Source: Citreicoccus inhibens (GTDB lineage Bacteria > Myxococcota > Myxococcia > Myxococcales > Myxococcaceae). From it: DNA of 64,000 nt. Of this stretch, positions 51,533-62,519 are shown piece after piece; position 1 is the first letter of the stretch, and every line of letters begins with the position of its first letter. The stretch spans positions 248,001 to 312,000 of the forward strand of contig NZ_JAHNZT010000002.1 of assembly GCF_019039035.1 (NCBI RefSeq), in the 5' to 3' direction. The notes under the pieces are model-generated. The model was not told the origin of the DNA and searched no databases. It saw nothing but the letters and a program-made list of their open reading frames with translations. A program made the translations under genes and the position numbers.

Positions 51533-52946
51533 GGACTCAGCGGTGCCGGCAGGTCCACGCGTCCTGGTGGTGGATGACGATGCCGGAGTCCGCTTCACCT
51601 TGCGCGAGACGCTGACCAGCACCGCGCAGCTGGAGGTGGATGAGGCGGCGGACGGCGAGGCCGCGCTCCAGGCGATGGCCGAGCGCGCCTATGGACTGGT
51701 CATCACGGACCTGCGGATGCCGCGCATGGATGGCATGCAGCTGGTGCGGCGCATCCACGCCATGCCGCATGCGCCTCGGGTCATCGTCATCACGGCGCAT
51801 GGCTCGGAGCGCTTCGCGGTGGAGGCGATCAAGGCCGGGGCCTACGACTACTTCCGCAAGCCTTTCGACGTGGATGAGCTGCTGGCGGTGGTGTCTCGCG
51901 CGTTGGAGGCCGTGCGCCTGCGCATGGACAACGAGCGGCTGGCGGGAGAGCTGAACCTCTCGCGCTCCATGGTGTTCGCCGCGGAGTCGATGAGCCGGCT
52001 GGCGCAGCTCGTCCAGCGCGCGGGGCCTCGGGACGTCACGGTGCTGGTGACCGGGGAGAGTGGCACCGGCAAGGAGCGCGTGGCCGAAGCGCTGGTGCGC
52101 GCCTCACCGCGCGCGGCCAGGCCCTACCTGCGCTTCAACTGCGCGTCGCTCACGGAGGACCTCGCCGAGGCCGAGCTGTTCGGCCACACGAAGGGGGCCT
52201 TCACGGGGGCGCACCGAGAGCGCGCGGGCCTGTTCCGCGAGGCCGATGGCGGCACGTTGCTGCTCGACGAAGTGGGGGAGCTGGCATCCACGCTTCAGGC
52301 GCGATTGCTGCGCGTGCTCCAGGAGGGCGAGGTGCGGCCGGTGGGGACGGATCGCCCGGTGAAGGTGGACGTGCGGATCCTGGCCGCCACGCATCGCGAC
52401 TTGCGCAAGCTCGTGGCGGAGGGGCGCTTTCGTGAGGACCTCTTCTACCGACTCAACGTGGTGCATCTGCGCGTGCCGGCGCTGCGCGAACGGCCGGAGG
52501 ACATCCCGGTCCTCGCGAGAATGTTCCTGGATCGCTTCCGCGACCGATTCCACACCGGTCCCTTGAAGGTTCCCTCGGGCTTCATCGAGCGGCTGTCGTC
52601 CATGCCGTGGCCCGGCAACGTCCGCGAGTTGGAGAACACGCTGGAGAGCCTGGTGGCGCTCTCCAGCGATGGCGAGCTGGACATGGAGTTGCTTCAGCGC
52701 GCGGAGACGACGGCGACGACCGCCGCGCGCGGCCCATCCGCTGGTGCCGTGGACAGCGTGGCCGGGGCGGGGCTCAAGGAGCGGGTGGAAGCCTACGAGC
52801 GAGGCCTCGTGTTGGACGCGATGGCGCTGGCCGGAGGCAACCGCAGCGAGGCGGCGCGGCGGCTGGGAATCGGCCGCGCGACGCTGCACGACAAGCTGCG
52901 CAAGTATGGGTTGGACGGAACAGAGGAGGGCGGGGCACCGGCGTGA
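51525..52946 (+). CDS. NtrC-type sigma-54-dependent response regulator
   Basis: 473 residues. Receiver (1-125) with phosphoacceptor Asp62 ([12 protein letters not shown]); AAA+ domain with Walker A GESGTGKE (177-184), the sigma-54-contacting loop GAFTGA (224-229) and [13 protein letters not shown]-terminal Fis-type helix-turn-helix ([20 protein letters not shown]). It activates sigma-54 promoters when phosphorylated by its partner kinase. Since its own operon has a sigma-54 promoter, autoactivation is likely. Myxobacteria have many such activators and use them in development and stress responses. Confidence 0.9.
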   Translation: MSRDSAVPAGPRVLVVDDDAGVRFTLRETLTSTAQLEVDEAADGEAALQAMAERAYGLVITDLRMPRMDGMQLVRRIHAMPHAPRVIVITAHGSERFAVEAIKAGAYDYFRKPFDVDELLAVVSRALEAVRLRMDNERLAGELNLSRSMVFAAESMSRLAQLVQRAGPRDVTVLVTGESGTGKERVAEALVRASPRAARPYLRFNCASLTEDLAEAELFGHTKGAFTGAHRERAGLFREADGGTLLLDEVGELASTLQARLLRVLQEGEVRPVGTDRPVKVDVRILAATHRDLRKLVAEGRFREDLFYRLNVVHLRVPALRERPEDIPVLARMFLDRFRDRFHTGPLKVPSGFIERLSSMPWPGNVRELENTLESLVALSSDGELDMELLQRAETTATTAARGPSAGAVDSVAGAGLKERVEAYERGLVLDAMALAGGNRSEAARRLGIGRATLHDKLRKYGLDGTEEGGAPA

Positions 52947-52965
52947 GCCGCCCTCCGTGGGTCCG

Positions 52966-53457
52966 TCAGCGCGCTGCGGGCGCCTTGGCCGCGCCGAGTG
53001 AGCGCACCACTTCGAGCGCCTTCCGCACGTGCTCTCCCACGCGAATCTGGGAGTCGAACGCGTGGCGGACGATGCCCGAGCGGTCGACAATGAAGGTCAC
53101 GCGGCCGGGAATGAGGCCGAGGGTGGAGCGAATGCCGAAGGCCGCGCGCGCCTGGCCGTCAGGGTCACTCAGCAGCTTGAATGGCAGCCGGTATTTGGTG
53201 GCGAAACCTTCGTGGGACGCGACCGAGTCGCTGCTGATGCCCACCACCTCCGCGCCCGCCGCGGCAAAGTCCTCGTACTGATCGCGAAAGCTGCACGACT
53301 GCACGGTGCATCCCGGGGAGTCGTCCCGCGGGTAGAAGTAGACGACCAGGACCTTGTCGCCGAGCAGATCCTTCAGGCGCACCGGCTTCTCGCCCGGTCC
53401 CAGCAGCGTGACGTCTGGAATGGCTTCGCCCTCTTGCAGCGTCTTCGCTCTGGCCAT
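52966..53457 (-). CDS. bcp: Bcp-type peroxiredoxin
   Basis: 163 residues. Peroxidatic Cys50 in SPGCT and a likely resolving Cys55 five residues on (TVQSC), the spacing of atypical 2-Cys Bcp enzymes that reduce H2O2 and organic hydroperoxides with thioredoxin as donor. YPRDDSPGCT, FKLLSDPDGQ and GRVTFIVDRSG are standard. Cytoplasmic. It converges on the NtrC gene, 19 bases apart. Confidence 0.9.
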   Translation of the reverse strand: MARAKTLQEGEAIPDVTLLGPGEKPVRLKDLLGDKVLVVYFYPRDDSPGCTVQSCSFRDQYEDFAAAGAEVVGISSDSVASHEGFATKYRLPFKLLSDPDGQARAAFGIRSTLGLIPGRVTFIVDRSGIVRHAFDSQIRVGEHVRKALEVVRSLGAAKAPAAR

Positions 53458-53613
53458 GGCTCGCTTTCAGGACAGGCTGGGTCACCACGCCCGCCAGTGA
53501 ACTCGGGACATTCTATACGGAGAAATCCTGCTCAAAGTGTCAGGTGAGCCGAAAGGGAAGTCGCTATCTTCCCGGGCCGCTGTCGCCGTGCCTTCACTCC
53601 TCTCCGGAACTGT

Positions 53614-56364
53614 ATGAACCCAATGCCTCGCGTACGTCCTTTCGGACGGCGCTCTCTGTGTGCCCTCCCGGGCGTGTTGTCCCTGCTCGCACTGACCCTG
53701 GGTGGGTGCGCCACCGTGCCCCCTCGGGGGCAGCTCGTCATGCGCGATACGGCCTTCCCGCTGCGGGACTTCCGCTTGGGCTCGGGGCTGCGCGTCGTGG
53801 TCGAGCAGGACTCGCGCGCGCCCGTGGTCGCGGTCGCCGCGTTGGTGGGCGTGGGCAGCTCCAATGACCCTCAGGGCAAGGAGGGACTGGCGCACCTCGT
53901 CGAGCACCTCGCCTTCCGTGCTCGGCATGGCGGCACGGCCTCGGTGTGGACGCGGTTGGAGCAGAGCGGCGCGGGGCGCTTCAACGCCTTCACTGGCATG
54001 GACCACACCGTCTACGAGACCATGGGGCCTCGGGAGTCCCTCCCGGCCCTGCTCGCGCTCGAAGGACAGCGGCTGGCCGCGCCGCTCGATGGCGTGACGC
54101 CGGACGTGTTCACCGTGGAGCGCGAGGTCGTTCGCAACGAGCTGCGCCAGCGCAACGAGTCCGGCTATGTGGGCAAGGTCACGAGCTGGGCCTTCGAGAA
54201 CGCGTTCCCCGAGGGCCATCCCTATGCGCGCCCCGGCATCGGCACGCATGAGAGCCTGACAGCCACCACGCTCGCGGACGCGCAGCGCTTCGCGCGGCTG
54301 AGCTACCGGCCCGAGAACGTGACCATTGTCATCTCCGGTGACGTGGAGTTGACGACGGTGGATGCGCTCATCAACAAGGCCCTTCCGCCCTCATGGGTGG
54401 GCTCGGGGCCGCCGCTGGCGCTGGAGCAGCGCCTGCCTCGCGACATCGTCGAGCCCCCCGTCGCGCCCGCGGCCAAGGAGTTGGTGACGCACGAGGCCGC
54501 GGTGACGTCGCCCGAGCTGTACGTGTCATGGGTGTTGCCGCGCGGCTTCGATGAGGCCAGCGCCGTGCAGGAGTTCGTGGCGTCCTCGCTGGACTCCAGC
54601 CTGATGCGCGCGGCCTGGAATGACGGAGACATCGCATACATCGACACCGGCCTCATCCGAGGCACGCGCGCGTCGCTCCTGCTGGTGCGCGTGGTGTTGA
54701 ACAAGGGAGATCATCCCAAGCGCTCGCTGGAGAAGGTGCTCGACGAGGTGCATCATTCGTGGTCCGACACCAACGACGCCGCGGGCGTTGCCCAGCGCGA
54801 GCAGACGATCGTGGAGATGCGGCGCCACGTGGCCGCCGGAATGGTGCTCGACTCCGAGGACCTCCTGGCTCGCGCGGTGCGCCGGGCCGAGCTGACGCAC
54901 TTCATGACGGACGCGCGCGCCTTCAGCCGCGCGCAGGGCGCCCTGCTGTCTCTCAGTGGGAGCAAGGTGACGGGCTTCGCGTATCAGTGGCTGCAGCGCT
55001 CGCGCGCCCGCGCCTTCCTGGTGCGGCCGGGTGCCACCGGGGTCGGGGCGCTCAAGGCTCCCTCGCTCCTGATTCCGGACGAGACGGTGGCGAGCGCGCC
55101 GCCCGTGACGCCGTCGCTGTCCGCGTTCTCCGCGCCCGTGAAGACCGTGCGGCTCGACAACGGCGTGGAGGTGGTGATGGTGCCGCGGCCGGGCCTCCCG
55201 CTGGTGCGCGTGGGCGTGGCGCTGAAGGGGGGCGAGGTGAGTGGTCCCAGCGCGGTGGCCACCCTCGCGAACCTCGGCGCCTCGGCCGAGACGAGCTACG
55301 AGGGCAGTCCCAGTGATTGGGGGCTGCACACCCGCAAGTCCCTGCGCAGCGATCAGGTCCGCTACGAAGTCGCGGGCCCCGCTGGCAACGTCGGCAACAT
55401 GCTGGCCATCACGGCGGAGAAGCTCTCCACCATGCGCATCACCGAGCCGGTCGTGAAGTTCATTCACGACGAACTCCTGCCCTGGACCGCGGCCGCGGAC
55501 GCGCGCCCGGGCGTCATCGCGAACCGCCAGCTCATGCAGGCGCTCTATGGGAAGCACCTGTATGCGCAGCCCGCCACCTACCAGACGCTCTCCGCGGTGG
55601 ATTGGGAGTCCACGCGGGACTGGGTGAAGGTGAACTACACGCCCGCCAACGCGGTGGTGGTGATCGCCGGCGAGTTCGACATGGCGCAGGTGGAGCCGCT
55701 GGCCCGCAAGTACCTCGGGGGCTGGGGTGCGAAGGGGCCCGCCGTCGCGCCTCCGGCTCCTCCCGAGCCTCCCGCTGCCATGCCGCCGACGCTGTACATC
55801 ACGCCGGTCACGGGCGCCACGCAGGCCTCGCTGAGCGTCGCCTGTCGCCTTCCGGCTGCTACGCCCGAGGCCGAGGCGCGCTATGCGGTCATGGCCGAGC
55901 TGGCTCGGGCGCGCTTGTGGACGCAGGTGCGTCAGCAGCGCGGTGCCAGCTACGGCTTTGACACCCAGGTGTCGGTGGCCCGAGGCGGCGCGGCGCACCT
56001 CCTGGTGGAAGGCGTCGTGGACTCGCCGCAGCTCGGCATGGCGCTGGGCGTGGCGCGTCGGATGTTCGCGAGCTTCGCCAAGGACGGCGTTCCGGCCGCG
56101 GAACTGGAGCGGGCCCGCACGCGCCTCATGACACAGGCCGTGGTGGACTTCAGCAGCACCGAGGCTTGGGTGGATGCGCTCCTCGACGCGCGCGTGCGTG
56201 ACTTCTCGGCCGAGTCCGTGGCGCAGCGCCCCACGCTGATCCAGGGGGTCACGTCCTCGGACCTCAAGTCCGAGTTCGCCCGGTGCACCGAGCACCTGGT
56301 GATGGGCGTCCAGGCAGACGAGGCCCAGGCCAAGGCGGCCGCGAAGGAGTCGTCGCAGCTCTAG
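53614..56364 (+). CDS. M16-family zinc metalloprotease, lipoprotein
   Basis: 916 residues with lipobox LTLGGC near residue 33. The first M16 half has the inverted zinc motif HLVEH at 94-98 and a downstream candidate ligand Glu176 (EREVVRNEL), so it should be active. The second half (about 500-900) has the M16 fold without zinc ligands, as is usual for two-domain members such as PqqF-like and pitrilysin-type proteins. Likely an envelope-anchored peptidase for oligopeptides or small proteins. The start gives MNPMPRV; a second ATG at 53623 is an alternative. Confidence 0.85.
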   Translation: MNPMPRVRPFGRRSLCALPGVLSLLALTLGGCATVPPRGQLVMRDTAFPLRDFRLGSGLRVVVEQDSRAPVVAVAALVGVGSSNDPQGKEGLAHLVEHLAFRARHGGTASVWTRLEQSGAGRFNAFTGMDHTVYETMGPRESLPALLALEGQRLAAPLDGVTPDVFTVEREVVRNELRQRNESGYVGKVTSWAFENAFPEGHPYARPGIGTHESLTATTLADAQRFARLSYRPENVTIVISGDVELTTVDALINKALPPSWVGSGPPLALEQRLPRDIVEPPVAPAAKELVTHEAAVTSPELYVSWVLPRGFDEASAVQEFVASSLDSSLMRAAWNDGDIAYIDTGLIRGTRASLLLVRVVLNKGDHPKRSLEKVLDEVHHSWSDTNDAAGVAQREQTIVEMRRHVAAGMVLDSEDLLARAVRRAELTHFMTDARAFSRAQGALLSLSGSKVTGFAYQWLQRSRARAFLVRPGATGVGALKAPSLLIPDETVASAPPVTPSLSAFSAPVKTVRLDNGVEVVMVPRPGLPLVRVGVALKGGEVSGPSAVATLANLGASAETSYEGSPSDWGLHTRKSLRSDQVRYEVAGPAGNVGNMLAITAEKLSTMRITEPVVKFIHDELLPWTAAADARPGVIANRQLMQALYGKHLYAQPATYQTLSAVDWESTRDWVKVNYTPANAVVVIAGEFDMAQVEPLARKYLGGWGAKGPAVAPPAPPEPPAAMPPTLYITPVTGATQASLSVACRLPAATPEAEARYAVMAELARARLWTQVRQQRGASYGFDTQVSVARGGAAHLLVEGVVDSPQLGMALGVARRMFASFAKDGVPAAELERARTRLMTQAVVDFSSTEAWVDALLDARVRDFSAESVAQRPTLIQGVTSSDLKSEFARCTEHLVMGVQADEAQAKAAAKESSQL

Positions 56365-56440
56365 CGGGGCAGGGACACACGACGGTGGAAGGAGGGCCGG
56401 GTATCCCTCACAATGTCGCGCATCTCTTCCTGGAGCGTGC

Positions 56441-58384
<1,944 letters not shown>

Positions 58385-58463
58385 GGCCGAGGCTCACGCG
58401 GGCGCGCCGTCGGTTCTGCTAGGCTCCGCGCCCGCACGCGCAGGCATCTGGATGGGGAGGGTC

Positions 58464-59540
58464 ATGACCGGCACCGACCGGCCCGGCACCGAGCCGGTGC
58501 TGCTCGACGGGAGCGAGTCCGCGGGAGAGGCGCAGCACCTCCGCATGGCTCTGTCCCTGTCGCTCATCACCGGCCGCCCGTTTCGTTTCACGCACCTGCT
58601 CGCGCGCGGCGAGCCCCCGGGCCTTCGGCCGCAGCATCTGGCGAAGATCCGGGGCGCCGAGGCCCTGGGCGGCGGCGTCAGCGACGGCGCGCTCGTGGGC
58701 TCCACGGAGCTGTCCTTCACGCCCGGGCTCGTGCGCCCGGGCGACTACGTGGTGGAGCTGGGGCCGTCTGGCAGCGCGCCGGAGCTGTTCCTGGCGTTGT
58801 TCTATCCGCTCGCGCTGGCGGGAGGAGGGCGGCTCACGCTGCGCGGCAGCACGCACCTGCCTTGGGGCGCCAGCTATCCGTACCTGGTGAGCGCGTGGCA
58901 GCCACTGGCGCAGGCCTATGGGCTGCCCGTGCAGCTCTCCCTGAAGCACGCCGGCTTCTATCCCGACGGCGGCGGTGACTTCTCCGCCGAGGTGCACCCG
59001 CCCCAAGCCCCCCCGCTTCGAGTGGAGCTGCCCGCGCGCGGCATGCTCCGCGAGGTGCGCGTGCAGGCGTGCGTGGGAGGCGTCCCGTTCGCGCTCGCGG
59101 AGCGTCAGTCTCGCGCGGCGGTGGCTTTGCTGCGCGAGCGCGGCATCCACGCGGAGGCGGAGAATCGCCCGGTGCCCGTCACGCGCTCGGCCGGAATGGC
59201 GGCCTTCGTGCTGGCGCAGTTCGAGTACACCCTCGCGGGCTTCCTCGCGTTGGGCGAGCGGAGCCGGTCACCCGAAGACGTGGGACGCGAGGCCGCCGCG
59301 GCGCTGGCGGACTTCATGGAGGCGGGCGGGGCGCTCGACGCGCTCCTGGCTCAGCAGGTACTCCTGCCGGCGGCGCTGTTGGCTTCGGGGCGGCTGGGCC
59401 AGGTGACGCCGGGCACCACGCGCTTCACGGTCGCGGGCGAGCGCGAACCGCTCGAGTCGCAGGCGCGCATCATCGAGCGGTTCCTGCCGGTGAGGGTGAC
59501 CGCGGGGCCGGACGGCAGGGTGGAGGTCCGTCCGGCGTGA
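58464..59540 (+). CDS. RNA 3'-phosphate cyclase (RtcA) homologue with altered active site
   Basis: 358 residues. The RTC fold is clear: DGSESAGEAQ then LRMALSLSLITGRPF, PGLRPQHLAKI, GSTELSFTPG, ELGPSGSAPELFLAL and the family signature HAGFYPDGGGDF. Two sites look non-catalytic. The canonical N-terminal GEGGGQ is replaced by SAGEAQ, losing the conserved Glu, and the region equivalent to the adenylated His (HLADQ in E. coli) reads LLAQQ at 294-298, with Leu where the His should be. It is therefore likely an inactive or repurposed cyclase, as eukaryotic Rcl1 is. The start is 58464 or the ATG at 58452. No rtcB or rtcR is nearby. Confidence 0.7.
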   Translation: MTGTDRPGTEPVLLDGSESAGEAQHLRMALSLSLITGRPFRFTHLLARGEPPGLRPQHLAKIRGAEALGGGVSDGALVGSTELSFTPGLVRPGDYVVELGPSGSAPELFLALFYPLALAGGGRLTLRGSTHLPWGASYPYLVSAWQPLAQAYGLPVQLSLKHAGFYPDGGGDFSAEVHPPQAPPLRVELPARGMLREVRVQACVGGVPFALAERQSRAAVALLRERGIHAEAENRPVPVTRSAGMAAFVLAQFEYTLAGFLALGERSRSPEDVGREAAAALADFMEAGGALDALLAQQVLLPAALLASGRLGQVTPGTTRFTVAGEREPLESQARIIERFLPVRVTAGPDGRVEVRPA

Positions 59541-59555
59541 ATCGGGGGGCTGCCT

Positions 59556-59915
59556 TCAGGCGGCCTCGTCCTCTTCGCTGTCCTCGTGCCGGTCACCGAA
59601 GGCCTTGTGGCTGTCAATCTCCTTCGCGGTCCCGCGGTAGGCGCGGACGGCGAAGGGCGAGGCGACGGTGAGGACGATGATGGCCAGCCCCACGGCCATC
59701 CACGGAATGGTGGGTTCCTTGGGCTGGATGTCGCGGCCGTAGGAGTTGATGTTGCCGCCCATGGCGCGTTGCTTGGCGGCCTCTCGCTCCTCGGCGGACT
59801 GGGCCTGGGGAGCTTGGAAGTCCTGGGGATGACGTCGCGCCGGTTGGGCCAACGCGGCGCCGCCCCAGACGAGCGTGGTGACGAGCAGAAGCCGGGAGAA
59901 GGAGGCAGAGCGCAT
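59556..59915 (-). CDS. Small secreted/single-pass membrane protein
   Basis: 119 residues from the ATG at 59915 (59933 is the alternative). Signal peptide (LLLVTTLVWGGAALA-Q), a Gln/Ala/Glu-rich stretch, then one membrane helix (PWMAVGLAIIVLTVASPFAV, about 70-90) and a charged tail (KEIDSHKAFGDRHEDSEEDEAA split as KEIDSHKAFGD, RHEDSEEDEAA). No family recognised. Converges on the RtcA-like gene, 15 bases apart, and is divergent from sppA. Confidence 0.6.
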   Translation of the reverse strand: MRSASFSRLLLVTTLVWGGAALAQPARRHPQDFQAPQAQSAEEREAAKQRAMGGNINSYGRDIQPKEPTIPWMAVGLAIIVLTVASPFAVRAYRGTAKEIDSHKAFGDRHEDSEEDEAA

Positions 59916-59959
59916 GGTGCTCGACGCTACCATGAGCCAACACCCGTGCAGAACAAGCC

Positions 59960-59988
59960 TTGCGCGGCCCCGGCCCCTCCCGTAGCTG
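59960..59988 (+). promoter_or_regulatory. Candidate promoter of the S49 peptidase gene
   Basis: TTGCGC (59960-59965), a 17-base spacer and TAGCTG (59983-59988), 6 bases before the ATG. No Shine-Dalgarno sequence; fits the leaderless pattern. Confidence 0.35.
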
Positions 59989-59994
59989 CCCCCC

Positions 59995-61734
59995 ATGCTG
60001 CGACTCCCGCTCGTCGCCTTCGCCAACCTGCTGCTCCTGGTGCGCTTGCTGCTGGGGCTGCCCTGGCGCCTGCTGGCCCGGAGGCATCGGCCCGCCTGGG
60101 TGCGCTTCCGTCTGACGGGGGCGCCTGCGTACCGCGAGCCTCGGAGGCGCTGGGCCTGGCTGGGCGGCGCGCGCCCCGAGCCCGCCACGGTGACGTCGCT
60201 CGCGGCGTTCCGAGCGGCCCTCCAGGGGTTGGCGGCGGATCCGCGCGTGCGCGGCGTGCTTCTGGAGGTGGAGGCCTTGTCCGTGCCGCTGGCCCGGCGG
60301 GAGGCCCTCATCCGTTCGCTGGAGGACTTCCGCGCCGCGGGCAAGCGGGTGGTGGCGTGGGCGGTGGCGGTGGACACGGACGCCTACCCGGTGCTGTGCG
60401 CGGCGGACGAGGTGCTCCTGGCGCCCATGGGCCGCGTGGAGCTGGTGGGCTACGCGGCCGAGGCCACCGTGCTCGGCGAGGCACTGAAGCGCTTCGGCGT
60501 CCAAGCCCAGTTCGTGCGCCGGGGTGATTACAAGACGGCGCCAGAGCTGTTCACCCACGCCGCCGTGTCGGACATCCAGCGGCAGACCATCGAGGCGCTG
60601 CTCGACGAGCGGTACGCGGTGCTGGTGGACGCCGTGGCCCGGGGCCGGCGCCGCACGCCCGACGAGGCGCGGGCGCTCATCGACGCGGGCCCCTACAGCG
60701 CGCGCCGGGCGTTGGCGGCGGGGCTGGTGGACGCGCTGGTGAGCGAGGCGGACCTGCCCGCGCGCCTGGGCCTGCCGGCCACGGAGCCCGGTGAGGACGC
60801 CGCGCCGCTGGCGCCCTTCGCGGGCTATCTGGAGACGCGCGTGTTTCCCCCGGTGCGGTGGCTCCCGGTGCGGCGGCGCCCTCGGCTCGGCCTGGTCCCG
60901 GTGTCGGGGGTGATTGTGGGCGGGGGCGCTGGGCGGGGGCGCTTCGCGGCCTCGGAGGCGGTGGTCAAGTCGCTGCGCCGGGCGGGCCGGGATCCCCGCG
61001 TGCGGGCCGTCCTGTTGCACGTGAGCAGCCCGGGAGGTGGAGCGCTGCCGTCGGAGCAGATCCTCGAAGCGGTGCGGCGCGTGGCGGTCCGCAAGCCCGT
61101 GGTGGCCTACATGGACTCCGTCTGCGCCAGCGGCGGGTACATGGCGGCGCTCGGCGCGCGTGAGCTCTGGTCGGCGCCGTATGCCGTCGTGGGCTCCATC
61201 GGCGTGTTCATCGGCAAGTTCGAGTGCTCCGAGCTGTTGGAGTGGTTCGGCGTCCGGCGCACCGTCATCACCCGAGGACAGAACGCCGGGTTCGCCTCCG
61301 CGGCGCGCGGCTTCACGCCTCACGAGCGGGCCACGCTCGAGGCGGAGGTGGAGGAGTCCTACCAGTCCTTCCTGGAGACCGTGGCCGAGGCGCGAGGCCG
61401 CACGAAGGAGGAGATCCACGCGCGCGCGGAGGGGCGGGTCTACTCGGGGCTGCGCGCCAGGGACGCGGGGCTGGTGGACCGCATCGGCGGCTTCGAGGAG
61501 GCGTGCCGGCGTGCGCTGGAGTTGGCGGGGCAGGGCACCCAGGACTTCGAGCTGGTCCAATACGGGGCCGCCGAGCGGCGCCTGTCCCTGGTGCGCCTGC
61601 TCTCCCGCGTGGCGCGCGTGGGGACCTATGCCCTGTGCCCCCTGGCGCTGGGGCTGGAGTCCTGGGACGAGGAGGAGCCCGAGGGGGCGCTGCCTCCGTG
61701 GCTCGTCCAACTGTGGCGGGCCACGCGCCCGTAA
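59995..61734 (+). CDS. sppA: Signal peptide peptidase SppA (S49), two-domain form
   Basis: 579 residues. An N-terminal membrane segment (LLLLVRLLLGLPWRLL) anchors two tandem S49 domains. General-base Lys180 (RRGDYKTAPE) lies in the first and nucleophile Ser379 (VCASGGYM) in the second, the Ser/Lys dyad arrangement of E. coli SppA. It cleaves released signal peptides or small membrane proteins in the inner membrane. The N-terminal domain is less conserved, as is common. Confidence 0.85.
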   Translation: MLRLPLVAFANLLLLVRLLLGLPWRLLARRHRPAWVRFRLTGAPAYREPRRRWAWLGGARPEPATVTSLAAFRAALQGLAADPRVRGVLLEVEALSVPLARREALIRSLEDFRAAGKRVVAWAVAVDTDAYPVLCAADEVLLAPMGRVELVGYAAEATVLGEALKRFGVQAQFVRRGDYKTAPELFTHAAVSDIQRQTIEALLDERYAVLVDAVARGRRRTPDEARALIDAGPYSARRALAAGLVDALVSEADLPARLGLPATEPGEDAAPLAPFAGYLETRVFPPVRWLPVRRRPRLGLVPVSGVIVGGGAGRGRFAASEAVVKSLRRAGRDPRVRAVLLHVSSPGGGALPSEQILEAVRRVAVRKPVVAYMDSVCASGGYMAALGARELWSAPYAVVGSIGVFIGKFECSELLEWFGVRRTVITRGQNAGFASAARGFTPHERATLEAEVEESYQSFLETVAEARGRTKEEIHARAEGRVYSGLRARDAGLVDRIGGFEEACRRALELAGQGTQDFELVQYGAAERRLSLVRLLSRVARVGTYALCPLALGLESWDEEEPEGALPPWLVQLWRATRP

Positions 61735-61740
61735 CAGGGA

Positions 61741-61770
61741 TTGCCGCTCCGTCCGCGCCGGGTCTACCCT
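61741..61770 (+). promoter_or_regulatory. Candidate promoter of the 61.8 kb lipoprotein
   Basis: TTGCCG (61741-61746), an 18-base spacer and TACCCT (61765-61770), 10 bases before the ATG; again no Shine-Dalgarno sequence. Confidence 0.3.
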
Positions 61771-61780
61771 GCCGCGCCCC

Positions 61781-62383
61781 ATGAGAACGCCCACCGTGCT
61801 GCTGAGCCTGCCCCTGCTCGCCGCCTGTGCCACCGCGCCCCGCGAGCCCGGGGCCGTGGCCGAGGCCTATGCGAAGGCGCTGGAGGAGAACCGGCTGCCC
61901 GCGGCGTATGCCCTCACCCAAGGCGCGCCCGACGGGGAGCGGGCCTTCCTGGAGCAATACTCCGACGAGAAGGTCCGCCGGGAGCGGGCCGCCGCGGTGC
62001 GCGCGGGGGCCGCCGAACTGGAGGCGCGCGCGCCCTCGGTCACCCTGGCGCGAAGCCCGGAGGGCTGGAAGGTGGTGGAGGCTCGCCCCGCGGATGCGCC
62101 GCGCGCCGCGCTGACGCGCTTCCTGGACGCGGCCGAGGCTCGGGACTGGAAGGCCACCTGGGGGCTGCTCGCCGCGCCGCTGCGCGCCCGCTACACCCCG
62201 GAGCGGCTGCGCGAGGACTTCGAGCGAGAACCCCTGGCGAAGGAGCGCCTGCGCCGCGCCCGGCTCGCCCTGCATGCGCCCATCCGAGTGGCTGCGGGGG
62301 CCGCGGTGCTGCCCGTGGGCGAGGAGCGCGCGGTGCGGCTCGTCCTGGAAGACGGGGAGTACCGCGTGGCGGCGCTCGAATGA
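61781..62383 (+). CDS. Predicted lipoprotein, unknown function
   Basis: 200 residues. Lipobox LLAAC after a short signal. The mature part is helical and Ala/Arg/Glu-rich, with two similar halves (AEAYAKALEENRLPAAYALT and LTRFLDAAEARDWKATWGLL), suggesting a duplicated NTF2- or TPR-like unit. No enzymatic motif. It follows sppA by 46 bases. Confidence 0.7.
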   Translation: MRTPTVLLSLPLLAACATAPREPGAVAEAYAKALEENRLPAAYALTQGAPDGERAFLEQYSDEKVRRERAAAVRAGAAELEARAPSVTLARSPEGWKVVEARPADAPRAALTRFLDAAEARDWKATWGLLAAPLRARYTPERLREDFEREPLAKERLRRARLALHAPIRVAAGAAVLPVGEERAVRLVLEDGEYRVAALE

Positions 62384-62519
62384 ACAGGCGTCCTTCCGCT
62401 CCCGTGCGGCAGTCGTGCCGGCGCGTTAATCGACGTTGACAGCCCTCGGGGGGCTGGCAATCTCCGCGCCCCGTTCAGGCGTGCAAACGCCCGTATTCCA
62501 AAAGGTTTCAGGTGTCCTG

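Noticed and set aside
59614-61833. 739-codon minus-strand open frame opposite sppA
   Set aside because: Shadow frame; SppA on the plus strand has its Lys/Ser dyad.
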